64,000 nucleotides of DNA from Mucilaginibacter straminoryzae (GTDB lineage: Bacteria; Bacteroidota; Bacteroidia; Sphingobacteriales; Sphingobacteriaceae): contig NZ_JALJEJ010000001.1 of assembly GCF_022953055.1 (NCBI RefSeq), positions 1-64,000 of the forward strand, given 5' to 3'. Below, one piece after another: positions 25,048-34,888 of this stretch; the first letter of the stretch is position 1; every line of letters begins with the position of its first letter. The position numbers and the translations under genes are program-made. The notes below the pieces were generated by a model, which did not search any database, was not told the origin of the DNA, and saw only the letters and a list, made by a program, of their open reading frames with translations.

Positions 25048-27678
25048 ATGCATCATTGTTACTGGGGGCTGCTCTTCAGTATTTTACTGGCTTATTCTAA
25101 AAACACCTGCAAGATCAGTGGCCAGGTCATTGATCATAACGGACACCCGGTAGCAACGGGCCGGGTGTATATACGCAATGAGCAGGATACCTTAAGTACA
25201 TTAATTGTTGGGGGCGGCTTCTACCAGTTCGACCAACTCCGTCCTGGTTATTACCAAATAGCCGCCGAGAGTAACACTAACCTTGACTTTCCCAGCGTAC
25301 TTATTAATTTAACCAGAGACACCGTTGTTGACATTGCACCCGTGCGAATGGCGGTGTTGGGTGAGGTTAAAATCTCTGCCAGGAAAACGGTGGCCTCACA
25401 AATGGGAGACACATTGGTCTATGATGCTGATGCCGTAAATGCAGATAAGGATGCCAGTACGGAAGAACTACTCAGACGTTTTCCTGGAATTTTGGTAAAA
25501 GACGGCAATATCATTGTAAATGGCCAGCCCATCTCAGATATTCTCATGGATGGCCGTCCCGTTTTAGGCGGCGACATTGATTTAATTCTTAAGAATCTGC
25601 CCGCAGAAGTGGTCAAAAAATTACAAGTGTTCGATAAAGGTAGCGATCAGTCCCTTTTTACAGGTTTAAATGATGGGAGAGACCGGCGCACCATCAATAT
25701 TGTGACGAAAACAGCGTCATCGATCATCGGTAAGGTATATGCAGGGCATGGCGGTGATGATTTATATGCTGCAGGCGGCACCTTAAATTTCAAGGATAAA
25801 TCGAGCTACTTATCAGCGCTGCTCCAGGCAGACGACCTGGGACAAGGCGCGAGTGCGATGGACAATTTGTCAACTTCCCCAACTGGCAACCGAAGCGAGC
25901 ATCAAAATGGCAATATTAATTTCAGCCGGGATTATGGCCGGAAGATCAAACTGTCGGTCGGCCTTTCCTATACACAGCATGAAAATAATATCAGCAACGA
26001 TCTGCAAAGGCAGTACTTTGGAGACAGTGAGCAGTATATGGAACAAAAGACTGCGATCACTCGCACGGAGAGTTACCTCGTTGTGACAAAGCTCGAGTAT
26101 AAGCCTGATAGCTTTAATGCGGTTGTGCTTCAACCCTCATTGGGGCAACAGTGGAACTCATCAACAAATGCATTTGCCGGACAAAATTCTATTGCGGGAC
26201 TTTTAGCAGCAACAACTAATACGGGGTCCGGAGCAAACGGTAAAAATTTGTCATTGGCTAATGACTTGCTGATAAATCACCGTTTTAGGAGAAGCGGGCG
26301 AATACTATCTGCGAGTATCAACATCCAAAGCACACCGGCGACTGGTGACGGGAATTCTCTTTCCCATAATATCTATGGTCAGGATACTGTGGATTATAGC
26401 TATTTGCTAAAGAATAAAAGCAGTAGCTTGTTGGCGGGCCTGAACCTGCTTTATATAGAACCAATTTTTCCATCGCTTCAGCTCGTGCTTAATTATAAAC
26501 CGTCATATCAGCAATTTGAGACATTCAAAGAAAACTATGATAACGCGGGAGGTACAACCGAAGCTTTTGACAGTTTGTTATCTAACCGGTATCAGTCGGT
26601 CAGTGCTACACAAAATTTAGGGTTGGGATTGCGGTTCAATAATAAGCGGCTTTTTATTAATGCCATGCTGAACCACGAAACATCCTCCCTTCGTGGCACC
26701 CAATATTTCCCGAAGCAATTTAATGTGGACCGGAACTTTAAAACACTTCTTCCTTTTTTGTACCTCGCTGTTAAAGGCTGGAAGAACACGAGTCTAAAAT
26801 TTACTTACAATGTGATTTCAAGCCGGCCCGGCCTCGTTCAATTACAACCTTACGTAGACATTTCCAATCCGCTGATTATTAGAACAGGAGCGCCCGATCT
26901 TAAGCAAGAAATCAATCATGATCTGCACGTTCAATTCATGACCACCTCCCGTAAGGGCAATAGCTTAAATATCAGTTTTGCCGGAAATTATAAACCCGTT
27001 TTTATCAATAACACGACTGAGTTGCTTAACAATGATACCTTAATCAATAGCGTATTATTTAAAAGAGGAGGCAGCATTAGTTTGCCACAGAATTTAAACG
27101 GTTATTTTCACGCCGATTTAACAGTAAATTATAACCGGCAGATAAACTTATTGGATGGTGGTGCGGGATTATTCGTGCGGGCGGGTATGAATGTCTATCC
27201 GGGTATCGCTAATGGAGTTGAGGATAATTTTCAAGCAAATACTTGCGCCATCGGCGGGCAGCTGACCTTAAATCTTTTTAAACATTTGGATTTCGTTTTA
27301 GAAGAAAGTTTGGATTATAGCAGGACAAAGAGCAAGAATGGTCAGACGTTTGACTATCGGGTTAATCGCCTGGTGGCATCATGTAACGCCAAATTAGGAA
27401 AGTTTAAGTTAAATCTCTGGCTTAATGATAATGTGAACAGCGGTAGCGGAGCGAGTGCCAATCGTCTATTTATTAATGCTTCGACGAGCTGCTATTTTAC
27501 AAAAAACAGAACGCTGGAATGCCGGATATCAGGTATGAATCTGCTGGACCAGCGCATGAATATGCTGCAAACGGCCACGAGTACTTATATCGAATATACT
27601 AACAGTAATGTCGTTGGCCGGTACATGCTCATCAGTGCGATTTACACCTTTCGCAAGATTAAAAAAGACCCAATCTAA
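25048..27678 (+). CDS. TonB-dependent outer-membrane receptor (OMP_b-brl_3 type)
   Basis: An 876-aa outer-membrane protein. After the signal sequence there is a carboxypeptidase-regulatory-like beta-sandwich (CKISGQVIDHNGHPVATGRV, about 21-100), then a plug domain (EELLRRFPGILVKDGNIIVNGQPISDILMDGRP, about 139-171) and a C-terminal barrel of many amphipathic strands ending in YTFRKI. No SusD partner follows, unlike the locus at 29958. It is the last gene of the secreted-protein group and may import or export the products of 22425 and 22833, or take up an unrelated ligand. Confidence 0.85.
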   Translation: MHHCYWGLLFSILLAYSKNTCKISGQVIDHNGHPVATGRVYIRNEQDTLSTLIVGGGFYQFDQLRPGYYQIAAESNTNLDFPSVLINLTRDTVVDIAPVRMAVLGEVKISARKTVASQMGDTLVYDADAVNADKDASTEELLRRFPGILVKDGNIIVNGQPISDILMDGRPVLGGDIDLILKNLPAEVVKKLQVFDKGSDQSLFTGLNDGRDRRTINIVTKTASSIIGKVYAGHGGDDLYAAGGTLNFKDKSSYLSALLQADDLGQGASAMDNLSTSPTGNRSEHQNGNINFSRDYGRKIKLSVGLSYTQHENNISNDLQRQYFGDSEQYMEQKTAITRTESYLVVTKLEYKPDSFNAVVLQPSLGQQWNSSTNAFAGQNSIAGLLAATTNTGSGANGKNLSLANDLLINHRFRRSGRILSASINIQSTPATGDGNSLSHNIYGQDTVDYSYLLKNKSSSLLAGLNLLYIEPIFPSLQLVLNYKPSYQQFETFKENYDNAGGTTEAFDSLLSNRYQSVSATQNLGLGLRFNNKRLFINAMLNHETSSLRGTQYFPKQFNVDRNFKTLLPFLYLAVKGWKNTSLKFTYNVISSRPGLVQLQPYVDISNPLIIRTGAPDLKQEINHDLHVQFMTTSRKGNSLNISFAGNYKPVFINNTTELLNNDTLINSVLFKRGGSISLPQNLNGYFHADLTVNYNRQINLLDGGAGLFVRAGMNVYPGIANGVEDNFQANTCAIGGQLTLNLFKHLDFVLEESLDYSRTKSKNGQTFDYRVNRLVASCNAKLGKFKLNLWLNDNVNSGSGASANRLFINASTSCYFTKNRTLECRISGMNLLDQRMNMLQTATSTYIEYTNSNVVGRYMLISAIYTFRKIKKDPI

Positions 27679-27917
27679 TAAACAGATATTTCTAAGAGAA
27701 ATTCAAAATTGAATTCAGCAAGCGCACTGCAGCAAACACAGTAGTCAAGATTAATTGGATTTCCAAAGTTGTCAACTCCTTAAACATGACATTGTGCAAC
27801 GCTTACCCTATCCTGTTGAGCATTGTGCGGGAAGAATGGTTATATGATTCAATAATCCAAAGGCACCGATCATTCATAAATTATTCATATTTTTATAATG
27901 GTAATTTTATTCATTCG

Positions 27918-28514
27918 TTGGCAGCCCTGGTATCATTGGAAGAAAAAGAACTCCTTACACAATTAAAACAGGGAGATCAGGCCGCTTTTGAAATTATTTA
28001 CGACCGCTACAGTGAGCGGATATTTCAAAACACGCTCCGACTGACCCGCTCCCGTGAAATTTCCGAGGAGTTATTGCAAGAAGCCTTTTACCGGATATGG
28101 GATAAGAGAGCGCAAATCGATCCTGATAAACCGTTTAAAGCCTACCTGTTCCGGATTGCAGAAAATCTTGCCTACGATCATTTCAGAAAGGTAGCTAAAG
28201 ACCGAAGGTTATCAGAGAAACTGCTGCAAACTGCTGCAGATTGCTACGAACATATTGATGACCTGATTGAGGCTAAAGAATACAATGAATTGCTTACCGC
28301 GGCTATTAACGGCCTTCCAGAAAGGCGGCGCGAAGTGTTCATATTGTGCAAGCTCGACGGTAAATCGTACCATGAAGTGAGCAAAATGCTGGGCATATCT
28401 GAGGCAACAATTAACGACCACATTGTAAAAGCAACTCGGTTTTTAAAGGAATACTTTAACCGCAGTAGCCAGGCGGCATTTACCCTTTTGCTCGTATACT
28501 TACTCGGCCAATAA
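27918..28514 (+). CDS. ECF RNA polymerase sigma factor (FecI-like)
   Basis: Region 2 (GDQAAFEIIYDRYSERIFQNTLRLT and EELLQEAFYRIWDKR) and region 4 (LPERRREVFILCKLDGKSYHEVSKMLGISEATINDH) are clear. The frame is open from an ATG at 27786, but residues before about 45 look non-coding; the TTG at 27918 gives 198 aa, the usual length. It sits upstream of a FecR anti-sigma gene and a SusC/SusD pair, the standard layout for cell-surface signalling by an outer-membrane receptor with an STN domain. Confidence 0.88.
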   Translation: MAALVSLEEKELLTQLKQGDQAAFEIIYDRYSERIFQNTLRLTRSREISEELLQEAFYRIWDKRAQIDPDKPFKAYLFRIAENLAYDHFRKVAKDRRLSEKLLQTAADCYEHIDDLIEAKEYNELLTAAINGLPERRREVFILCKLDGKSYHEVSKMLGISEATINDHIVKATRFLKEYFNRSSQAAFTLLLVYLLGQ

Positions 28515-28603
28515 TTCAAAATACTTTTCTCTGCAACAGATGGAATCCTTACAAGCACCGTATAGGAGGTGTTTTTTCATGCAACCTACTTCTACCTGTT
28601 TTC

Positions 28604-28720
28604 ATGTCCTTAATAAACCAATGGTCTGATACTACAGATGAAGTACTGATAGCAGCTATTTTATTCATACTGCTGATCTGGATTATCATCCTTATCAAGG
28701 ATTACCTGAAATCAAGATAA
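28604..28720 (+). CDS. 38-aa single-span membrane peptide
   Basis: ATG 28604 opens a frame for SLINQWSDTTDEVLIAAILF, then a hydrophobic stretch LLIWIIILI and a basic tail KDYLKSR before TAA. It lies between the sigma factor and its anti-sigma factor and is followed by a strong terminator. The composition (one clear membrane helix, positive-inside end) supports translation, but no homologue family is known to me. Confidence 0.4.
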   Translation: MSLINQWSDTTDEVLIAAILFILLIWIIILIKDYLKSR

Positions 28721-28750
28721 GGGGGCGTTTGAGCGTTAATAGTTAATGTG

Positions 28751-28784
28751 AACAGTGGCCGGCGAGCGGCCACTGTTTTTTTTC
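28751..28784 (+). terminator. Factor-independent terminator after sigma gene
   Basis: AACAGTGGCC (28751-28760) pairs with GGCCACTGTT (28768-28777) around a 7-nt loop and is followed by a run of T. It separates the sigma/peptide transcript from fecR, which begins 12 bp further on. Confidence 0.8.
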
Positions 28785-28795
28785 ATTAACAGCAG

Positions 28796-29839
28796 ATGAA
28801 TTCAATGTTAACTGCGTATAGCGTAAAATTTCATCCATTGGAAAAGCAGCAACTTACCCAAATTTTCAGCCGTTACCTGGAAGGAGAGGCGACGAAAGAC
28901 GAAATCCGAGTACTACTCGATGCGTTTGGACAGGATAAGGATTCGCCCGTCCTGCGTCGGTTAATCCGCGAATCCTATGAAAATGCGAAAAAAGAGCGTA
29001 TCTCCCTGCAAACCCATGAATCACTTTCAAGAGTTAAAAAATTACTAAGGGAGAAAATCACCTTGCAACAGCAGAAAAAGGTGCGCTATATGCGTGTGCT
29101 GAGGTTTAGCGCAGCTGCCGTATTGATCATTGCAGCTGGAATTGCTTACCTACAAATGGATGCATTGCGCGACCGTTTTAACCCGGTAGTTTACCAGACG
29201 GTTAGTACCATTAAAGGCCAACGCAAACAAATAGCGCTTGAAGACGGCTCAACAATATGGCTGGCACCACAAAGCAGGGTTGTTTATCCGAATGAGTTCC
29301 GGGGAAAACTTCGAGAAGTAAAACTTAATGGGGAAGCCTTTTTTGAAGTGGCAAAGGATAAACGGCATCCTTTTATTGTTCACAGTGGAAATGTGGAAAC
29401 GAAAGTACTGGGTACCACTTTTAATATACAAGCCTACCAAGATGAATTGGCAGTTTCCATTACCCTGTTGACAGGAAAGGTGCGGCTACAAACAGCTGGT
29501 GGCAAGCAAATGGATTTAGTCCCCAACCAACGGGCTATTTATAATAAATTAACCACAGGGTTTAAGAAGTTACCCTATCCGCAGGCATCGCAAATGCTGG
29601 ATCGCAGAAATGGCCTGTACCATTATGACGGAACACCTGTACTGCAGATTATAGCTGATCTACAGCGTGACTACAATTTTACCATTGATATCGAAGGCGA
29701 TTTTACCCATTGTACTTTCTATGGAGATTACCATGATGGTGATGATCCCTATCTGTTCCTGCGCAAAGTGTGCAGGGTCATAAACGCTCAATTTATAAGA
29801 AATGAAACAGGAATTAAGATTATAGGCAAAGGCTGTTGA
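28796..29839 (+). CDS. FecR-family anti-sigma factor
   Basis: A 347-aa inner-membrane protein: cytoplasmic N-terminal part, one membrane helix at about 103-119, then the periplasmic FecR domain (YQTVSTIKGQRKQIALEDGS, FEVAKDKRHPFIVHSGNVETKVLGT) and the C-terminal DUF4974-like segment (ILQIIADLQRDYNF). It would hold the ECF sigma factor until the STN domain of the SusC-like receptor signals. Unusually, a terminator separates it from the sigma gene, so sigma and anti-sigma may be transcribed separately. Confidence 0.92.
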   Translation: MNSMLTAYSVKFHPLEKQQLTQIFSRYLEGEATKDEIRVLLDAFGQDKDSPVLRRLIRESYENAKKERISLQTHESLSRVKKLLREKITLQQQKKVRYMRVLRFSAAAVLIIAAGIAYLQMDALRDRFNPVVYQTVSTIKGQRKQIALEDGSTIWLAPQSRVVYPNEFRGKLREVKLNGEAFFEVAKDKRHPFIVHSGNVETKVLGTTFNIQAYQDELAVSITLLTGKVRLQTAGGKQMDLVPNQRAIYNKLTTGFKKLPYPQASQMLDRRNGLYHYDGTPVLQIIADLQRDYNFTIDIEGDFTHCTFYGDYHDGDDPYLFLRKVCRVINAQFIRNETGIKIIGKGC

Positions 29840-29957
29840 AGTCCATAAAAAAGGCCCCCGGAAAGTCCGGCAGGCCCGTCAATGTGAATTAAGAATGGCA
29901 GTGTTCGGCGTGGAAACTTTACGCTGCCCATCCCCTAACATTTAACGAAATAAAAGT

Positions 29958-32900
29958 ATGAAAATTAATCGTGACCGGCTTCACCGGCACATGATCTGTA
30001 TTGCTATGCGATGGACTGCCCTGTTATTTGCGATCATCATCTGCAGTACTACACTTGCTTTATCTGCCAACAATGCCTATGGCCAGTCGGTATTAGAAAA
30101 GAATGTTTCCATTGTAATTAATAGCGAACCTTTAAAAAAGGCTTTGGATAACATTTCAAAGGCGTCCGGAGTGAACATTTTATATAGCGGCAACGCAGCC
30201 CAGGCTGAGTTTGTAATTTCAATTGCCGTAAAAAATCAGAAGTTAAAAAAGGTGCTCGACGATGCCCTGAAAGGTCTGCCGTTCTCTTATTCTGTTCTGG
30301 ATAATGATATTTTGATCCGGTATGATGCAGCAAAACTGAAGCAATTGAAACTGCAACAGCAACGCGAACGAAGTTTGCCGCTCAAAGGAAAAGTGACGGA
30401 TATTAAAGGCGAGCCGCTGACTGGTGCGACCGTTAAGATCATCAGTACGGGTAAAGTTGCTATAACAGATGGTGAGGGCAATTTTATATTGTCTGATGTA
30501 CTGCCAACAGATACCCTGCAATTCTCATTTATTGGATTCAGGTCTAAAAAACTACCGGCAAAAGCAGTACTGATGCAGAATGTCATAACACTCGAAGAAG
30601 ATTTTTCTACGCTGAAAGAAGTAGTAGTATCGACCGGTTACCAGGATGTGCCATTAGAACGGGCTACTGGTTCCTTTTCAAAAGTGGATAATGCGCAGTA
30701 CAACCGCGAAGTTTCTACGGATGTAATTAGTCGCCTTAAGGGCATTGCTCCTTCTTTGTTGTTTGACCAAAGGAGCGGTTCAACGCGCTTAAGCATTAGG
30801 GGCCGTAGTACGATTTTTGCCAATGATCAGCCATTGATTGTTGTTGACAATTTTCCCTATGATGGTGACATTAATAACATCAATCCTAATGATGTGGAGA
30901 GCATCACATTGCTGAAAGATGCCGCTGCCGCATCTATATGGGGCGTAAGGGCCGGTAACGGTGTGATTGTAATCACCACTAAAAAAGGAAAACGCAACCA
31001 AGCTCCGCAGGTAGAGCTTAATTCCAATATTACTGTAGGTGCAAAACCCGATCTCTTTTATCAAAAGCAGATAAGCAGCAGCGATTTTATAGATGTGGAA
31101 CAGTTCCTGTTTAAAAATGGCTTTTACGATGCCAATCTCGCCAATAACACCACCTATCCGTATGTCAGCCCGGTAGTTGACCTGTTAGATCAGCAAAGAT
31201 CAGGAACGATTACAGCAGCCCAGGCGCAAAACCAGATCAACGCTTTGCGCGGCATTGATGCACGTAATGACCTGCTGAAATATTTTTACCGCAATAGCTT
31301 TAACCAGCAGTATGAAGCCAATGTAAAAGGCGGGGCGGAAAAATATACGTACTATTTTTCCGGCGGTTATGATAAAAATCTTGCTGCCGCACGGTCAAAC
31401 GGTTACGACCGGTTAGGGCTGAATGCGCAACAGGGGTTTAACCCATTTAAGAACTTCAGTTTAAATACAAGTCTTGTATATACGCAAAGCAATCAGCAAA
31501 CTAACCCTATTGCCTCCAACCTTTCACTGGGTGGACTGGGTTTAAAATATCCCTACGCACAGTTGGTCGATGCAAATGGCAATGCATTAAGCGTAAATAA
31601 AGACTATCGCGCTTCTTTTGTTAATGCAGCGGTTCAAAAAGGTTTACAGGACTGGACATACAAGCCATACAATGAATTAAGTGCCATGACCAATAATACA
31701 AGGTTAACTGATATGCGGTTCGGGACGAACCTGAGCTATATTATTTTCAACGGACTGTCCGCTACCATCTATTACCAGTACGAACGGCAATCAGGCAACA
31801 TTGAAAACCTCAACAGTGTTAATTCTTATTATGCCCGGAACCTGATCAACAGTTATTCCGTAATTAATACGGACGGTTCTATAAAACGCAATGTGCCACT
31901 CGGCGGTATTTTATCAGATAATGATAACCTGCTTACTTCACAAAGCGGGCGTGGACAGCTGAATTTTCAACGTAGCTACGGAAAGAGTGAAATTGCAGCC
32001 ATTGCCGGGTATGAAGTAAGGGAGGCGAAAGTAAATGGTCATAGCAGCCTACTTTACGGATATGACCCCACAAATGGACAAGGGCAACTCGTAGACTATG
32101 TAGATTTCTTCCAGCAATATCCTTCAGGAAATTTCGGTTCTATTCCGGGTGTAACTGCTGTCTCGGGTACTTTAGACCGTTTCAGGTCTTACTACGCTAA
32201 CGGTTCTTATACCTATGATGGAAAATACACAGCGTCTGTCAGTGGCAGGATCGACCAGAGTAATTTGTTCGGCGTAAAAGCCAATCAGCGGTCAGTTCCT
32301 TTATGGTCCTCAGGTATAAAATGGAATATCGCAAAAGAGGCTTTTTATAATATTGATTGGCTGCCTTCTTTGTCGTTGCGGGCTTCCTATGGCTACAACG
32401 GCAATTACGACAATACGGTCAGTGCATTTACCACGGCAACGTATAGTATTAATGCCATTACCAAACAAACTTCCTTACAGGTAAACAATCCTCCTAATAG
32501 TTTATTACAATGGGAAAAGAACGGGATTTTTAATATTGGTTTGGATTTTGCCACTAAGGCAGACAGGATATCAGGGAGCCTGGAATATTATCATAAGCAC
32601 AGTGATAACCTGATCGGGTACGGGCCGACTGACCCAACTACCGGTTTTACGCAATTCAAAGGCAATGTGGCAGGAATGTCTGGAAATGGTGTTGACATTG
32701 AATGGAACAGCAAAAACCTTACTGGGAAATTCAACTGGCAGACAGCATTTAATTTCAGCCTTGTAACCGATAAAATTACCAAATACCAACCCAACACATC
32801 TGGAAATTCTTCTCTTTTTATAGATGCCAGCATTAATTCCAATACCTATTACTATTCCCCTGTTGTGGGCAAGCCCCTGTTTGGTATTTATGCGCTGAAA

Positions 32901-33500
32901 TGGGCCGGGCTGGATCATGATACAGGTGATCCTTTAGGTTATCTGAACGGGAAAGTGAGCAAGGATTACAATAGCCTGATCAACGTACCTGTAGATAGTC
33001 TTGTATACAAAGGACGGGCAACACCCTCTACTTATGGAGCTATCCGTAACACGTTCGCTTACGGGCCGGTTTCCATGTCCTTCAACATTACTTATCGTTT
33101 TGGTTATTATTTCCGCAGAAGCTCCATTAGTTATTCCGATCTGCTGACCAGTGCAACCGGCCACAGCGATTACGCTAAACGATGGCAGCAGCCTGGCGAT
33201 GAGGCCCACACAAGCGTACCCTCTTTTATTTACCCGGACGATATAAACCGGGATACATTTTACAGATGGTCTGAAACGCTCATTGATAAAGGCGATAATA
33301 TCCGGCTACAGGATATCCGCCTGGGATATGACTTCGGCAGCAGCTTCAAAAACAAATTGGGCATCCGGCAACTGGCCGTATTTGCCTATGCCAATAATAT
33401 AGGTTTGCTCTGGGCCGCAAATAAAGATCACATTGACCCGGATTTTCCTGTCCTGCCGTTGCCGAGGACAATAGCTATCGGGCTGAAAGCAGGTTTGTAA
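29958..33500 (+). CDS. SusC/RagA-family TonB-linked receptor with STN domain
   Basis: A 1180-aa outer-membrane transporter. After the signal peptide it has an STN signalling domain (VINSEPLKKALDNISKASGVNILY, about 52-120), a carboxypeptidase-like domain (KGKVTDIKGEPLTGATVKI, about 143-220), a plug with the SusC signature (VESITLLKDAAAASIWGVRAGNGVIVITTKKG) and a barrel ending in GLKAGL. It pairs with the SusD-like lipoprotein 16 bp downstream. The STN domain links it to the FecR/sigma pair. The ligand is unknown; no glycoside hydrolase is nearby, so a peptide substrate is as likely as a sugar. Confidence 0.95.
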   Translation: MKINRDRLHRHMICIAMRWTALLFAIIICSTTLALSANNAYGQSVLEKNVSIVINSEPLKKALDNISKASGVNILYSGNAAQAEFVISIAVKNQKLKKVLDDALKGLPFSYSVLDNDILIRYDAAKLKQLKLQQQRERSLPLKGKVTDIKGEPLTGATVKIISTGKVAITDGEGNFILSDVLPTDTLQFSFIGFRSKKLPAKAVLMQNVITLEEDFSTLKEVVVSTGYQDVPLERATGSFSKVDNAQYNREVSTDVISRLKGIAPSLLFDQRSGSTRLSIRGRSTIFANDQPLIVVDNFPYDGDINNINPNDVESITLLKDAAAASIWGVRAGNGVIVITTKKGKRNQAPQVELNSNITVGAKPDLFYQKQISSSDFIDVEQFLFKNGFYDANLANNTTYPYVSPVVDLLDQQRSGTITAAQAQNQINALRGIDARNDLLKYFYRNSFNQQYEANVKGGAEKYTYYFSGGYDKNLAAARSNGYDRLGLNAQQGFNPFKNFSLNTSLVYTQSNQQTNPIASNLSLGGLGLKYPYAQLVDANGNALSVNKDYRASFVNAAVQKGLQDWTYKPYNELSAMTNNTRLTDMRFGTNLSYIIFNGLSATIYYQYERQSGNIENLNSVNSYYARNLINSYSVINTDGSIKRNVPLGGILSDNDNLLTSQSGRGQLNFQRSYGKSEIAAIAGYEVREAKVNGHSSLLYGYDPTNGQGQLVDYVDFFQQYPSGNFGSIPGVTAVSGTLDRFRSYYANGSYTYDGKYTASVSGRIDQSNLFGVKANQRSVPLWSSGIKWNIAKEAFYNIDWLPSLSLRASYGYNGNYDNTVSAFTTATYSINAITKQTSLQVNNPPNSLLQWEKNGIFNIGLDFATKADRISGSLEYYHKHSDNLIGYGPTDPTTGFTQFKGNVAGMSGNGVDIEWNSKNLTGKFNWQTAFNFSLVTDKITKYQPNTSGNSSLFIDASINSNTYYYSPVVGKPLFGIYALKWAGLDHDTGDPLGYLNGKVSKDYNSLINVPVDSLVYKGRATPSTYGAIRNTFAYGPVSMSFNITYRFGYYFRRSSISYSDLLTSATGHSDYAKRWQQPGDEAHTSVPSFIYPDDINRDTFYRWSETLIDKGDNIRLQDIRLGYDFGSSFKNKLGIRQLAVFAYANNIGLLWAANKDHIDPDFPVLPLPRTIAIGLKAGL

Positions 33501-33516
33501 CATTAAATACTCCAAC

Positions 33517-34887
33517 ATGAACAGAAAATTATTTATACCCATAATTATCATGATTATGCTCTGTGCCGGATCATGCAAAAAAGATTGGCTGGATCAGAAA
33601 CGGGATATATCACTTGTGGTGCCCACCAGCCTTTCTGATATGCGTCAATTGCTTAGAAATTCCATCCCCCAGGAATACGAATGTCGCGGGATTACGGAAC
33701 TGGGAGCAGGTGATTACTATATCACAACAACAAATTATAATAGCCTGACCGCACAGTTGGAAAAAAGCGGTTATATCTGGAAAAGCGATCTTTTTGCCGG
33801 AATCACTTACCTGGCAGAATGGGATTACAGCTACCAGCAGGTTCTAACGGCCAACGTGGTTTTGGAAGCGTTAGATAAACTCTCTCAGACAACCAGTAAT
33901 CAGGCAGATTATAATGATGTGAAAGGCGAAGCTCTGTTTATGCGGGCAAGAGCATTTTATAACGTGGCGCAGGTATTTACCAAACCTTATGAGAAGACAA
34001 GTGCAGGAAGCGACCTGGGTGTTCCGTTAAGGCAAACATCAGATATCAATGCTGTGTCCACAAGGGCAACGCTTCAGCAGACTTACGACCAGATCACTGC
34101 AGATTTACAGACAGCGGCAAGCCTTATAAAGGTAATACCGGATAGCCGTGTTGATCCGGGACTTGCTGCGGTAAGCGGGTTGCTGGCCAGGTGTTACCTA
34201 AGTATGGGCAATTACGATAAAGCCCTCCAGTATTCTGATCAGAGCCTTAAAACATACAGCAAACTGATCAATTACAATACACTCAGCAAAACATCCACAA
34301 GACCTTTTACGGTATTGAATGACGAGGTAATTTTACCGGGTTACGTCAATACATCTCTTGCCAGTCTGAAAGCAGGTGTTGGCAGAATTGATTCGGTCCT
34401 GTATGCAAGTTATGCAGCCGATGATCTGCGCAAAACACTTTACTTTCTTAAAAACACGGATGGCACATTTAGTTTTAAAGGCCAATATTCAGGCACCTCT
34501 TTACTATTCGGCGGATTAGCAACTGATGAAATGTATCTAATCCGTGCAGAATGCGAAGCCAGGACCAATAACCTTACTGCGGCGCTCGCTGATTTAAATA
34601 CCTTAATGGCCACGAGGTTTAAAACAGGAACCTATACTCCGTATACAACAACAGATGTAAATGCCGCACTAAAAACAATTTTGCTGGAGCGTCGAAAAGA
34701 ATTGCTGCTGCGGGGTTTAAGATGGTCCGATCTAAGACGGCTAAATAAAGACCCACAGTTTGCAGCTACCCTTACCAAAGTAATAAGTGGAACTACCTAC
34801 ACGCTACTACCTAATGACCCACGTTACACTTTCCCGATACCTGAATACGTGATTAAACTATCAGGAATAACTCAAAATACATACTAA
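33517..34887 (+). CDS. SusD/RagB-family surface lipoprotein
   Basis: A 456-aa lipoprotein (lipobox MIMLCAGSCKKDW) with the TPR-type helical fold of SusD: GEALFMRARAFYNVAQVF, ALFMRA-like repeats, and the C-terminal LLERRKELLLRGLRWSDLRRL. It forms the lid of the SusC channel. The gene is 1 bp from the TlpA-type gene, so the three form one operon. Confidence 0.93.
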   Translation: MNRKLFIPIIIMIMLCAGSCKKDWLDQKRDISLVVPTSLSDMRQLLRNSIPQEYECRGITELGAGDYYITTTNYNSLTAQLEKSGYIWKSDLFAGITYLAEWDYSYQQVLTANVVLEALDKLSQTTSNQADYNDVKGEALFMRARAFYNVAQVFTKPYEKTSAGSDLGVPLRQTSDINAVSTRATLQQTYDQITADLQTAASLIKVIPDSRVDPGLAAVSGLLARCYLSMGNYDKALQYSDQSLKTYSKLINYNTLSKTSTRPFTVLNDEVILPGYVNTSLASLKAGVGRIDSVLYASYAADDLRKTLYFLKNTDGTFSFKGQYSGTSLLFGGLATDEMYLIRAECEARTNNLTAALADLNTLMATRFKTGTYTPYTTTDVNAALKTILLERRKELLLRGLRWSDLRRLNKDPQFAATLTKVISGTTYTLLPNDPRYTFPIPEYVIKLSGITQNTY

Positions 34888-34888
34888 G

